This document shows, piece by piece, positions 8,396 through 16,975 of a stretch of 64,000 bases of DNA (positions are counted from its first letter, which is position 1; every line of letters begins with the position of its first letter). The translations under genes were made by a program, and so were the position numbers. Source of the DNA: Oleispira sp036960605 (GTDB lineage: Bacteria > Pseudomonadota > Gammaproteobacteria > Pseudomonadales > Oceanobacteraceae); NCBI GenBank assembly GCA_036960605.1, contig JBALXI010000012.1:36850-100849 (forward strand), written 5' to 3'. The notes under the pieces were generated by a model. That model had not been told where the DNA came from, made no database searches, and worked only from the letters and a program-made list of their open reading frames with translations.

Positions 8396-9451
8396 ATGAC
8401 TTATATTAAATACCTTACCTTATCTGCATTAGCGCTTACGCTTACCGCCTGCAGCAGCTCGATTAAAAACATGCCCGTGTATCATTCTCCCGACCCGGTA
8501 TTAATGCAACAGGCTCTACCTGAGAACGGCCTAACGATTCAATATCTAGGCGTAGGCGGTCAATTATTCCGCTTTGGCCAGCATGCCATTATGACAGCGC
8601 CCTCAATTACCAATCCGCATTTCCTAGCACTTGGCCCCTTCATGCCGATCAGTGCTGATACCGACATGATTGACCGCCATTTACCGGACGTAAGTGATGT
8701 TGAATCCATTTTAGTCGGCCACGCGCATTATGATCATCTAATGGATGTGCCTTACGTAATGCAAGCCAAGGCTAAGAAAGCCCACGTATATGGTTCTAAA
8801 ACGATGACTCACAGCATTGCGTCAGCGGTTGATAAATCTCGTTTGCATGCGGTTAATGATTCTATGGCCGAGCTTAAGACCGCAGGCCAATGGCATTACA
8901 ACGAATCTAAAAGCATTCGCTTTATGGCCATCAAATCGACACATGCTCCTCACTTCATGGGCATCAATATTATGACAGGCACCTATGAAGAAGATTTAGA
9001 GTCTTTACCATGGCATGCGTTCGGCTGGAAAGAAGGTCAAACTTTATCCTACCTGATTGATTTCCTAGGATCTGAAGAAGAAATACTGCATCGTGTCTAT
9101 TACCAAGACGCTGCCAGCCAAGAACCTCTAGGTCTATTACCTAAGCTGGTAGCACGAGATCAAAAGCGCGTGGATATTGCTATCATTACCCCAGCATCGT
9201 TTAGTCAGGTCGATAATTACCCAGAAAGCATCATGGGCGATACCCAAGCCCGTCATTTTATACTGGGGCACTGGGAAGATTTCTTCGCTAACCAGGAAGA
9301 CGAAGAGCAGAGATTTGTACGTTCAATAAGTGCAGAAGATTTTTTTGAGCGTTTTGAAAGCGCCCTACCGGAAGGCAGTAACTGGACCATGCCTTTACTT
9401 TATAATACCCAGTATTTTGCCCCTCACGGTAAAATATTGACTCTAGATTAA
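8396..9451 (+). CDS. Metallo-beta-lactamase-fold hydrolase, lipoprotein
   Basis: 351-residue predicted periplasmic hydrolase of the beta-lactamase superfamily. Signal peptide ends in a lipobox LTAC with Cys19. The metal site HAHYDH lies at residues 109-114 (HxHxDH), with later candidate ligands in STHAPH and in FILGHWEDFF near the C-terminus. It resembles the UlaG/NAPE-PLD-like branch by general layout, but substrate is unknown. The upstream 298-base region is shared with the divergent PilZ-like gene. The DUF416 gene follows after 32 bases, so the two may be co-transcribed. Confidence 0.85.
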   Translation: MTYIKYLTLSALALTLTACSSSIKNMPVYHSPDPVLMQQALPENGLTIQYLGVGGQLFRFGQHAIMTAPSITNPHFLALGPFMPISADTDMIDRHLPDVSDVESILVGHAHYDHLMDVPYVMQAKAKKAHVYGSKTMTHSIASAVDKSRLHAVNDSMAELKTAGQWHYNESKSIRFMAIKSTHAPHFMGINIMTGTYEEDLESLPWHAFGWKEGQTLSYLIDFLGSEEEILHRVYYQDAASQEPLGLLPKLVARDQKRVDIAIITPASFSQVDNYPESIMGDTQARHFILGHWEDFFANQEDEEQRFVRSISAEDFFERFESALPEGSNWTMPLLYNTQYFAPHGKILTLD

Positions 9452-9483
9452 ACTCATTAATAACGATATGACTGAGAATTATT

Positions 9484-10020
9484 ATGGATTTTGAAACACT
9501 GTCACAATGGCGTCGCGCGGCTTACTGCGCAGCGATAGCAACGCGCAATAGCAATCACGTTGTTTTATTCAGCGACATGTTGAAGCAAGAAGCGACTCCT
9601 TTTACCAAGTTATTGTCTAAAACTTGGGCCTTTTTAGAAGGTGAGCTTAAATCAGTCGATAATTTAGAGCGCTTTTTTAATGAGTTTGACCAATGGCAAA
9701 CTGAACTGCTGAATGAAAAAGATTCGTTTGGAGCAGAAGCCGCTCAGCAAGCCTGTCAAAGCCTGTACTCCGCCAGCTACGCGTTATTGGATGACAGTGC
9801 CAATGATTGCGAACTGGTTCAACTCAGCAACCAACAGCTCTTCGCGGCGATGGAAGAGATGGGCAGCGAGACCAAAGAGTTGCTTGAGCGCCATACTGAG
9901 TTTGAACAGCAGGTTTTAGCAACATTAACCTCAGGCAAGCCAAAACGTGAATGTATTCTTGCCGTTCATAAGCTGGCCAGCGAAGAAGAGGAATCTAGCT
10001 TAGGCATTACCCTAGATTAA
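9484..10020 (+). CDS. DUF416 (YjaG-family) protein
   Basis: 178-residue cytosolic, mostly helical, acidic protein. Similarity to E. coli YjaG is seen in the N-terminal LSQWRRAAYCAAIATRNSNH, the FNEFDQWQ segment, the AAQQACQSLYSASYALLDD helix and the C-terminal ESSLGI ending, corresponding to YjaG's SNIGI. No catalytic motif is known for the family and its role is undefined. It follows the metallo-beta-lactamase-fold gene closely; trhP begins 175 bases downstream. Confidence 0.78.
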   Translation: MDFETLSQWRRAAYCAAIATRNSNHVVLFSDMLKQEATPFTKLLSKTWAFLEGELKSVDNLERFFNEFDQWQTELLNEKDSFGAEAAQQACQSLYSASYALLDDSANDCELVQLSNQQLFAAMEEMGSETKELLERHTEFEQQVLATLTSGKPKRECILAVHKLASEEEESSLGITLD

Positions 10021-10195
10021 TCTGACCCGCCGACAGGTTGGCTCAAATCTGAGTTAATCTGTCTGCTGACTCAATCACTTTATAGATTAGTAACACCTGC
10101 TAAGTTTGACCTATATCAACAAGAAGAATTCCCCAGACTCTATAGTAACGCCCTTTTCAATCTCTCTATTTCGATTGTTTTTCTGGGTAAACACC

Positions 10196-11548
10196 ATGTC
10201 AGATTCTTTTAAAGCCGAACTTCTTGCCCCCGCGGGTACTTATAAAAACATGGAGTACGCTTTTGCTTACGGCGCCGATGCCGTTTATGCAGGCCAGCCT
10301 CGTTACAGCTTACGGGTGCGAAATAATGATTTCCAAATAGAAAATTTAGAAAAAGGAATTCTACGCGCCCACCAGCTGGGTAAAAAATTCTACGTCGCCA
10401 GCAACATCGCGCCACACAATAATAAAATCGACAGTTACATGCGCGACATTGAACCCGTCATTGCAATGAAACCCGACGCACTGATCATGTCAGACCCGGG
10501 TTTGATTATGATGGTGAAGGACAAGTGGCCAGACGTACCGATTCACCTTTCCGTACAATCAAATGTGGTTAATTACGCCGCGGTGAAATTTTGGTATCGC
10601 CAAGGCATTGAACGCGTCATTTTAAGTCGTGAATTATCCCTCAACGAAATTGAAGAAATTCGCATGCACTGCCCAGAAATGGAACTGGAAGTTTTTGTCC
10701 ATGGCGCACTTTGTATTGCCTATTCCGGTCGCTGCTTATTATCCGGCTATATGAATCACAGAGACCCCAACCAAGGTAGTTGCACTAACGCCTGTCGCTG
10801 GAAATACCAAAGCCATGAAGCCAAAGAAACCGAAACTGGTAATATCATCCCCACCAACGCCATTGAATTCGACCCTACCAGCTCACTCAATGCAAACCCT
10901 GCACTGGGCATAGGCAAACCTTCAGACCAGATTGTTTTATTACAAGAAGGCAATCGAGAAAATGATTTAATGCCCATGTTCGAAGACGAGCACGGCACCT
11001 ACATTATGAATTCGAAAGACCTACGTGCGATCCAGCACGTACAGCGCTTACAAAAAATGGGGGTGCATTCTTTAAAAATCGAAGGTCGTACCAAGTCTCA
11101 TTATTACGCCGCCCGTACCAGCCAAGCCTATCGACAAGCTATTGATGATGCAGCATCAGGGAAAACGTTCGATATGGGCTTGATGGATACTCTCGAAAAC
11201 ATGTCTAACCGCGGCTTTACCGAAGGGTTTTATCGTCGCCATGTACACGACGAATACCAGAACTATACCCGCGGCGCTTCTATCAGCACGCAACAGCAGT
11301 TCGTGGGTGAAATCACCCACAGTGATGCCCAATGGCTAACAATTGATGTAAAAAATCGTTTTCAGATCGGAGATGAGCTCGAACTGATGACTCCAAAAGG
11401 CAATTACACCTTTCAGCTTAATACTATTCTGTCATTAAAAGGCGAACCTCGAGATGACGCTCCTGGGTCTGGCTTTATTGTTAAAATTCCGACTCCAGAA
11501 GGTGTGTCTTCAGCAGATAAAGCTCTGCTAATCAGGAACTTAAAGTAG
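10196..11548 (+). CDS. trhP: tRNA 5-hydroxyuridine formation protein TrhP (U32 family, YegQ)
   Basis: Peptidase-U32-family protein involved in prephenate-dependent hydroxylation of U34 in certain tRNAs. Starting at ATG 10196 gives 450 residues (E. coli YegQ has 453); the longer frame from a TTG at 10106 adds 30 unconserved residues. Seen: AELLAPAGTYKNMEYAFAYG at the N-terminus, the U32 signature VFVHGALCIAYSGRCLLSGY with NQGSCTNACRWKY after it, the SLKIEGRTKSHYY loop and a C-terminal beta-barrel. The clustered cysteines are typical of the family. A second, longer U32 protein lies at 53640-55958. Confidence 0.93.
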   Translation: MSDSFKAELLAPAGTYKNMEYAFAYGADAVYAGQPRYSLRVRNNDFQIENLEKGILRAHQLGKKFYVASNIAPHNNKIDSYMRDIEPVIAMKPDALIMSDPGLIMMVKDKWPDVPIHLSVQSNVVNYAAVKFWYRQGIERVILSRELSLNEIEEIRMHCPEMELEVFVHGALCIAYSGRCLLSGYMNHRDPNQGSCTNACRWKYQSHEAKETETGNIIPTNAIEFDPTSSLNANPALGIGKPSDQIVLLQEGNRENDLMPMFEDEHGTYIMNSKDLRAIQHVQRLQKMGVHSLKIEGRTKSHYYAARTSQAYRQAIDDAASGKTFDMGLMDTLENMSNRGFTEGFYRRHVHDEYQNYTRGASISTQQQFVGEITHSDAQWLTIDVKNRFQIGDELELMTPKGNYTFQLNTILSLKGEPRDDAPGSGFIVKIPTPEGVSSADKALLIRNLK

Positions 11549-11636
11549 TTTATATCCCTAATGAACTTGGCAAGCCGTGCTCCTATCTCTATAGTGACAG
11601 ATAGAAAATATCGAGTCATACAAGGAGCTTATGTCC

Positions 11637-12956
11637 ATGCCAAGTCTAACTATATTAAGCCAGCAATTTATACGCTTTATTGCGTTGATCGCTTCTCTTT
11701 TAATCAGCGTTTCTGCGCTGGCTGCTGATAACCCTCGTCAGGTCGTTGAAACTGCTGCACAGGCAATGACCGAACGCTTAGTCACTGATAAAGATAAAAT
11801 AGACAGTCAGGATTATTACGTCGAACATCTGGTTAATGAATTACTCCTACCCGTCGTTGATCATGTTTATATGGCTAAAAGAGTGTTAGCCAAAAATTGG
11901 AAAAAAACGTCGAAAGAACAAAAGATACAGTTCGTTGGCGCTTTCAAGCATAAAGTCATTCGCACCTATGCCGGCGCATTTAAAGCGTTCAATGGTGAAG
12001 AGATCATTTTCGAAAACGCCAAGCTTAGTAAATCAAAGAAAAAGGCCTCAGTAAAAAGCGCCATTCAACGGGTAGGAGCCCCCTCCATAGATGTGACCTA
12101 CAAGCTGTATCTTAAAAAAGACCAATGGCTAACGTATGACGTTGTTATTGAAGGCGTTAGTCTCGTTAAGAATTTCCGCGATCAATTCAAACAGAGCATT
12201 GAGAAAAATGGTTTAGCCCAAGCAATCGCCCTACTTGCGGCAGAATATAAAAGTGAAACACCGATACTAAAGATGGCAGGACATAATTGGGAGCCTTACA
12301 TTGGCAATCAATTACCTGCCAACGGCTTAGCGGTTAATCTAGTTACTCAAGTTTTTGCTAAAGCTGGCTATCAAGTAGAAATGCAGTTTATGCCTTGGCA
12401 GCGTGTTTCTGAAGGCATGAGTACGGGCAGCATCGATATGTCTGTTGGCTCTTGGTATAACGAAACTCGTGCCAGTGAAACTCAATTCACGGACTCTTAC
12501 ATAAACAATGACCTGGTGATTATTAAGCGCAAGCAAGACAAGTTAACCTACTCAACTGCTGATGAATTTAAGTCTTATGTCGAGAAACGTGGCTATCGCT
12601 TAGGAGTATTTAAAGATTATGGCTATGGTGATGAATTCTCAGAAATTGCCCCACTAGTCTCTCTGAACTTTTATAAATACTGCAAACAAATGCTGCGCGA
12701 TGTGGCTAATAAAAGTACTGACATTGCTTTATTGGACAACTGGACGGTAAGCAACAGCTTAATTAATTCAAAGAATATTGCCGATCACCTAGAAGTCATG
12801 CCAACGCTGATTCAACGTGGCTTACATGTTACCATTAGCAAACAACGTGATGATCACAAGCTGATTGCTGAGGCCTTTAATAAATCACTTTCTCAGATGA
12901 AAAAAGATGGCAGTTATCAAGCAATCTTGAATAAGCACAACTATCCAAAAAATTAG
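11637..12956 (+). CDS. MlaC-type phospholipid-binding domain fused to SBP_bac_3 solute-binding domain
   Basis: 439 residues from ATG 11637, which has AAGGAG nine bases upstream; an ATG six bases earlier (11631) is too close to that site. A signal peptide ends near ALA-ADN. Residues ~33-203 form a MlaC/Ttg2D domain (VDHVYMAKRVLAKNW, FKHKVIRTYAGAFKAF, YDVVIEGVSLVKNFRDQF). Residues ~210-439 form a complete SBP_bac_3 domain (GHNWEPYIG, FMPWQRVSEGMSTGSIDM, VGSWYNETR). MlaC carries phospholipids through the periplasm, while SBP_bac_3 proteins bind small polar solutes or act as sensors. No mla transporter genes are adjacent; mlaA is 7 kb away. Reading frame is continuous with no sign of frameshift. 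Confidence 0.88.
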   Translation: MPSLTILSQQFIRFIALIASLLISVSALAADNPRQVVETAAQAMTERLVTDKDKIDSQDYYVEHLVNELLLPVVDHVYMAKRVLAKNWKKTSKEQKIQFVGAFKHKVIRTYAGAFKAFNGEEIIFENAKLSKSKKKASVKSAIQRVGAPSIDVTYKLYLKKDQWLTYDVVIEGVSLVKNFRDQFKQSIEKNGLAQAIALLAAEYKSETPILKMAGHNWEPYIGNQLPANGLAVNLVTQVFAKAGYQVEMQFMPWQRVSEGMSTGSIDMSVGSWYNETRASETQFTDSYINNDLVIIKRKQDKLTYSTADEFKSYVEKRGYRLGVFKDYGYGDEFSEIAPLVSLNFYKYCKQMLRDVANKSTDIALLDNWTVSNSLINSKNIADHLEVMPTLIQRGLHVTISKQRDDHKLIAEAFNKSLSQMKKDGSYQAILNKHNYPKN

Positions 12957-13002
12957 ATTATTTTAGAATAAATCCCCCCACCATTAGATTAGCTACTATT
13001 GC

Positions 13003-13626
13003 ATGACCGTTTCTATACTATTTTACGACGACGATATCATTATCGTTAATAAAGACCCTGATCTGCTGAGCGTTCCTGGCCGCGGCCCGGAAAAGCTCGA
13101 TTCAGTATTCCACCGTTTGACACTGCAGTTTGATGAAGTCCATATCGTTCATCGATTAGACATGGCGACATCAGGTATCATGGTATTTGCTCGCCACAAG
13201 GATGCTCTGCGTCACCTGCAGCAGCAATTTCAAAATAGACAAACTGAAAAATCTTATCAAGCCATTGTTGCCGGCCGCTTAACCCCTAAAAACGGCGCCA
13301 TCAATCTGCCCATGCGCTGTGATTGGCCGAACAGACCAAGACAAATGGTCTGTTACGAGTATGGTAAGAAATCCCTCACTCGCTGGCGGGTGATGGAATA
13401 TTTAGACAACAGTACCCGTGTAGAGCTCATCCCGATTACGGGTCGATCGCATCAGCTCAGAATTCATTGCGATGCTTTAGGTCATCCTATTCTAGGGGAC
13501 AACCTATACGGTACGGCTGAATCGCAAATAGCCACCGAGCATCTTTGCCTGCATGCACAATCGCTAACCTTCACTCACCCTAGCAGTTTAGAACGCCTGA
13601 CATTCAGCAGTCTGTCACCGTTTTAA
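13003..13626 (+). CDS. rluA: Dual-specificity rRNA/tRNA pseudouridine synthase RluA
   Basis: Makes pseudouridine at position 746 of 23S rRNA and position 32 of several tRNAs. 207 residues against 219 in E. coli. Catalytic aspartate Asp53 sits in HRLDMATSG (50-58); other conserved blocks are LLSVPGR, CDWPNRPRQMVCYE and PITGRSHQLRIH, all nearly as in E. coli RluA, which separates it from RluC and RluD. No S4 domain, as expected. The last 12 bases overlap the convergent DUF1461 gene. Confidence 0.93.
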   Translation: MTVSILFYDDDIIIVNKDPDLLSVPGRGPEKLDSVFHRLTLQFDEVHIVHRLDMATSGIMVFARHKDALRHLQQQFQNRQTEKSYQAIVAGRLTPKNGAINLPMRCDWPNRPRQMVCYEYGKKSLTRWRVMEYLDNSTRVELIPITGRSHQLRIHCDALGHPILGDNLYGTAESQIATEHLCLHAQSLTFTHPSSLERLTFSSLSPF

Positions 13627-14340
13627 TAGGCGCTGCATGCTCGCCAGTAGAAACGCATAAAAAATCAATGCTAATAAAACAATTTGCACGGTAATGCCGG
13701 CAAATAAGTCCGGCGCTTTCATCAAGGTACTCATCAGAGAATCTTGATAATAAAAGAACCACTGATGATCGGCCGGAAAGATCATAATATGCATCTGATA
13801 AAAAATGGCCTTCGCGCCCCAGATTAGAAACATCCCAGTTATAACCACCATCAATAGTGTAAAGACGCTTAAGATACCGAGTGAACTGGCGCGAGACTTA
13901 TGCTTTCGCCGGTGCCGATACTCTGCCAACAACCCCACCATAAATAGACCTCCACATAGCCAAGTAATGTAATGAATATTATTAATCAGATTGGCAACAT
14001 CTTGCAGATGTATAAGCTCTGCTTGGTGCAATAACGGAATAGACTGACCCTGATATTGATAGCTTATTAGCTCCAAACCGACACCATTACCATGAACGCT
14101 GTCGACGATTTGCTGGAAGACTTCTTTGTGCACGGCCACGGAGGTTGTTTCAAAACCAGTTCGATGTTTATTTTGTGGAGCATAGCGAGAAATATGCTGC
14201 TCGGTTTCATAAAACTCATACAACCACGAGTAGCCATAACCCAGCTGCACATTAACCATCCACGCGGCGTAAAGCGAAAAGACTAACGCCAATAAAAGTA
14301 AAGCGAATACTCGTCCATTTAGCAGTATTTTATTCATCAT
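13615..14340 (-). CDS. DUF1461 integral membrane protein
   Basis: 241 residues with four or five membrane helices: one N-terminal, a long extracytoplasmic loop (about 30-120), then helices near 130, 165 and 215. The DUF1461/TIGR01906 hallmark is in the second half: FYQMHIMIFPADHQWFFYY followed by DSLMSTLMKAPDLF. Function of the family is unknown. The 3' end overlaps rluA by 12 bases. It may share a transcript with the two hydrolase genes upstream (gap about 90 bases). Confidence 0.85.
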   Translation of the reverse strand: MMNKILLNGRVFALLLLALVFSLYAAWMVNVQLGYGYSWLYEFYETEQHISRYAPQNKHRTGFETTSVAVHKEVFQQIVDSVHGNGVGLELISYQYQGQSIPLLHQAELIHLQDVANLINNIHYITWLCGGLFMVGLLAEYRHRRKHKSRASSLGILSVFTLLMVVITGMFLIWGAKAIFYQMHIMIFPADHQWFFYYQDSLMSTLMKAPDLFAGITVQIVLLALIFYAFLLASMQRLLKR

Positions 14341-14431
14341 CTTCTTTAGTATCTAACTCTTAAATCTAGCTTTTAAATCTAGCTCTAGCATTAGCGCTAG
14401 TTATTAATTCAACGGCATAGCTGCTTCTGCA

Positions 14432-15325
14432 TCAATCGCTTGTTAGCGATAAAAACTGCTCAATCTGCGCAGCAATACTGATTGCCGGCAAAGGTTCCGC
14501 ATGAAAATGATGATGGCCGGGTAAATAAACCAACCTCGCTCCCGCAATGCTTTCCATACGTTTTTCTACCCATACCTTAGGGATGATGCCCTGCTCGGCC
14601 ATAATAACCAGTACCGGCGCTGTAATGGCGGCTAAAAAGGCAATCACCTGCTCCTCACTCAAGCGAACCTTAGAAGTATGACGCAAGCGCCCATCTGTTC
14701 GCCAACAATAGCCCCCGGCAACCGTTTTCAGATTACGCTCAACAATGGGCCTTAATGACTCATCATCCATAGTTGGAGAGGATTTCTTACGAGCCAATAA
14801 AGCATCATCAATACTGCTAAAGGTGCGTAAAGAAGAAGCAACCCTCTGCGAGTCCATTATCGCTTTCGCTAATTGCTGCGGCGTTTGCTTTGGCTCTGAG
14901 GTCATCGGGCCCAAAGAATCGAGTAAGACTAAGGATAAAACCTTATCGGGGAACGTGCCTGAAAATAAGCTCGCAACCACACCCCCCATAGAATGACCCA
15001 GCAAGTGTACTTGCTCTAGATCCATCACCGCCAGCAGCTCAAATAGAATTTCTATGTTTTGCCAAATGTAATAATGCGCACCATCGGCCAACGGCTGCGA
15101 CATACCATGCCCAGGCAGATCGACCAATAGTAAGTGATACTTTTTGGCCAGCAGTGGCGCTAACCGATGAAAGGTAGCGCTATTATCGAGCCAGCCGTGC
15201 AAACAGACGATCGTTGGCTGGGTATTATCTCCCCACTCCTGTATCGCTAATTCACCACTACTAAGGGTTACCCTTAGCTCTTTCATTGATTCTGACATTT
15301 CAATATCACTTTTATCGGTATTCAT
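14432..15325 (-). CDS. Alpha/beta hydrolase
   Basis: About 297 residues when started at ATG 15325, which overlaps the stop of the upstream hydrolase as ATGA; a start at 15337 would add four. Alpha/beta hydrolase fold: oxyanion-hole HGW after strand three, DLPGHGMS, nucleophile elbow GHSMGG, and the catalytic histidine in the C-terminal PGHHHFHAE segment. Belongs to the broad esterase/peroxidase-like group; substrate cannot be assigned. The ATGA overlap implies translational coupling to the neighbouring hydrolase gene. Confidence 0.87.
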   Translation of the reverse strand: MNTDKSDIEMSESMKELRVTLSSGELAIQEWGDNTQPTIVCLHGWLDNSATFHRLAPLLAKKYHLLLVDLPGHGMSQPLADGAHYYIWQNIEILFELLAVMDLEQVHLLGHSMGGVVASLFSGTFPDKVLSLVLLDSLGPMTSEPKQTPQQLAKAIMDSQRVASSLRTFSSIDDALLARKKSSPTMDDESLRPIVERNLKTVAGGYCWRTDGRLRHTSKVRLSEEQVIAFLAAITAPVLVIMAEQGIIPKVWVEKRMESIAGARLVYLPGHHHFHAEPLPAISIAAQIEQFLSLTSD

Positions 15326-16113
15326 AGTGCTTGCCAAGACGATAAGTATTTCTTGATAAGGTTTGCCGTCATCTCAGGTTTTTCGAGCGGAAACATGTGA
15401 CTACCTTCGACCCAGTCCACACTCATGCCGAGCTGGCGTTTCATTTTATAGCCATGCTGGCGCTTGAAAACATCACTGAACTTGCCTGCAATCACAGCTG
15501 CTGGCATATCTAAGCGCTTAGTTCGATGTAAGTTATCTGGGATCGTACGATAGATATTGATTTCGGTATCGGCTTTAAAGTGCAATTGGCGCCCCCCCCC
15601 CTGAACAGCTTGCGTACCACTTTGAATATAATCATTCAGACAACGCTCATCAAAAGCACTAAAAAGCCGCTTACCGCGAAAGTATTGTACTGCGTGCTCC
15701 GTTGAGTTCCACAGCTCTTTGCGGCCAAGAGTTCGCCCAGAAGGCGTTACTTTATCTATCAGACCCAAGCGTTTAATCCACCGCAAACCCTGTGATTCAA
15801 CCCGAGTGAGAAACGGTGAATCGAGCATAATTAAGCCCTTCACCAAATCGGGGCGCTGCGCAGCCACCATCATGCTTAATACCCCACCCAAAGAATGACC
15901 CACCGCATACACAGGTTGAGAATAGCTGCGCTCAAAATAATCAATCAGTTCTTGAGCTAAGTAAGACCAGTTATTGGTTACCGGATAATTTTCATGATGC
16001 CCTAAGCGATCGATCGAGCCAATTTCAAAATCGTCGGACAAATAAGAGAGCAAAGTGGAATAACTGCCAGCGGGGAAACCGTTGGCATGAGAAAAATGCA
16101 GAATGTCTTTCAT
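15322..16113 (-). CDS. Alpha/beta hydrolase with a G10 tract
   Basis: 263 residues. Alpha/beta hydrolase with HANGFPAGSY (oxyanion region), DRLGHHENYPV, nucleophile elbow GHSLGG (Ser74) and a C-terminal GSHMFPLEKP holding the catalytic histidine. The HxNGFP start and cap domain match a family common in marine gammaproteobacteria whose substrate is unknown. Codons ~171-174 include ten consecutive G residues on the coding strand (15601-15592), reading in frame as Gln-Gly-Gly-Gly-Arg; slippage there would truncate the protein. It overlaps the next hydrolase gene by ATGA. Confidence 0.86.
   Translation of the reverse strand: MKDILHFSHANGFPAGSYSTLLSYLSDDFEIGSIDRLGHHENYPVTNNWSYLAQELIDYFERSYSQPVYAVGHSLGGVLSMMVAAQRPDLVKGLIMLDSPFLTRVESQGLRWIKRLGLIDKVTPSGRTLGRKELWNSTEHAVQYFRGKRLFSAFDERCLNDYIQSGTQAVQGGGRQLHFKADTEINIYRTIPDNLHRTKRLDMPAAVIAGKFSDVFKRQHGYKMKRQLGMSVDWVEGSHMFPLEKPEMTANLIKKYLSSWQAL
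15592..15601 (-). repeat. Homopolymer tract G10 (C10 on the plus strand)
   Basis: Ten identical bases inside the coding region of an alpha/beta hydrolase. It is the longest G/C homopolymer noticed in the window. Runs of this length are prone to slipped-strand mispairing and also to sequencing error. The present length keeps the frame. Confidence 0.85.
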
Positions 16114-16209
16114 GTTGATTAATAATACAGCTAGCTGACTAAATTGCCTTTAAGCTACCAAGATATATCAAGAACACAAGGTGATTGAACGCCGCACCTA
16201 AGGAGATAT

Positions 16210-16674
16210 TTAACCTTCTTCTAAAGCGGGGTACCAAACGTCGGTACTTTCTAGGCAACCTGCAGCAAAAACATCGCCTTCTAATTGCCAGATTTCTGCC
16301 GGCGACCAAGGCTGATCAAATATAGAGCCGTCTATAAGTAAAGACGCCAACCTACCCACAAGAGGTAAGTGGGTAACCAATATTATACTCTGCTGCTCTA
16401 GACTTAATTCATCCACAACTTTTTGCGGAGTCATTTCCGGCTGCAAACATTCATGAACGAGTATTTCGATGCCTAAAGCCTTAGCGATCGGTGCAGCCGT
16501 TTGCTGTGTGCGCACATAAGGGCTGGCCCAAAGACTGACCGGACCCTTAATGTTTTTTGCCAGCCAGTTAGCGGCACTTTGAGCCTGACTTTCGCCACGG
16601 GCCGTTAAGTTTCGACTAGCATCATAAGGGGCGCCAGCTTCTGCTGCGCCGTGTCGTATTAAGTAGAGTTTCAC
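16210..16674 (-). CDS. sixA: Phosphohistidine phosphatase SixA
   Basis: Histidine-phosphatase-superfamily enzyme that removes phosphate from phosphohistidine in phosphotransfer proteins. The catalytic motif is the N-terminal LIRHG, followed by SLWASPYVRTQQTA and LVTHLPLVGRL with the second catalytic histidine. Started at GTG 16674, whose G is also the last base of the upstream DUF4389 stop codon (TAGTG), it is 154 residues with RHG close to the N-terminus as in the family. A longer frame from 16716 overlaps the upstream gene and adds an unconserved leader. Translational coupling is likely. Confidence 0.88.
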   Translation of the reverse strand: MKLYLIRHGAAEAGAPYDASRNLTARGESQAQSAANWLAKNIKGPVSLWASPYVRTQQTAAPIAKALGIEILVHECLQPEMTPQKVVDELSLEQQSIILVTHLPLVGRLASLLIDGSIFDQPWSPAEIWQLEGDVFAAGCLESTDVWYPALEEG

Positions 16675-16973
16675 TACGTCTCCGTTGGCTGTTCTTGATC
16701 TTTGGTGGTTGGCCAATCGGTAAAAGGAAACGGCTTAGTCTCATCATTTGCCGTTATATAACGCACTATTTGTGCAATATAACGCGCTAGTCCATCACTG
16801 AATTGACTCAACGCAGGATTGGCCGTACCGGTGGTCAAGCTGAAACCCCATTGCACGATCACTAGCAATAATACAACGACATCTAATAAACGATAGATGA
16901 TCGAAAATAAAATAATGAACAACGTCTTTAGCCAAAATGCGTCGGACCCGATACTCTGTTTTATATCACTCAT
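16674..16973 (-). CDS. DUF4389 membrane protein
   Basis: 99 residues with two adjacent membrane helices (about residues 15-55: TLFIILFSIIYRLLDVVVLLLVIVQ) followed by the DUF4389 segment QFSDGLARYIAQIVRYITANDE, and a Pro/Thr-rich tail. Role unknown. It sits two bases after gpsA and shares a base with the sixA start, so gpsA-DUF4389-sixA form one operon. Confidence 0.82.
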   Translation of the reverse strand: MSDIKQSIGSDAFWLKTLFIILFSIIYRLLDVVVLLLVIVQWGFSLTTGTANPALSQFSDGLARYIAQIVRYITANDETKPFPFTDWPTTKDQEQPTET

Positions 16974-16975
16974 AA

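Noticed and set aside
10106..10195. Upstream extension of trhP from a TTG
   Set aside because: The extra 30 residues are not conserved in YegQ proteins, whose N-terminus corresponds to ATG 10196.
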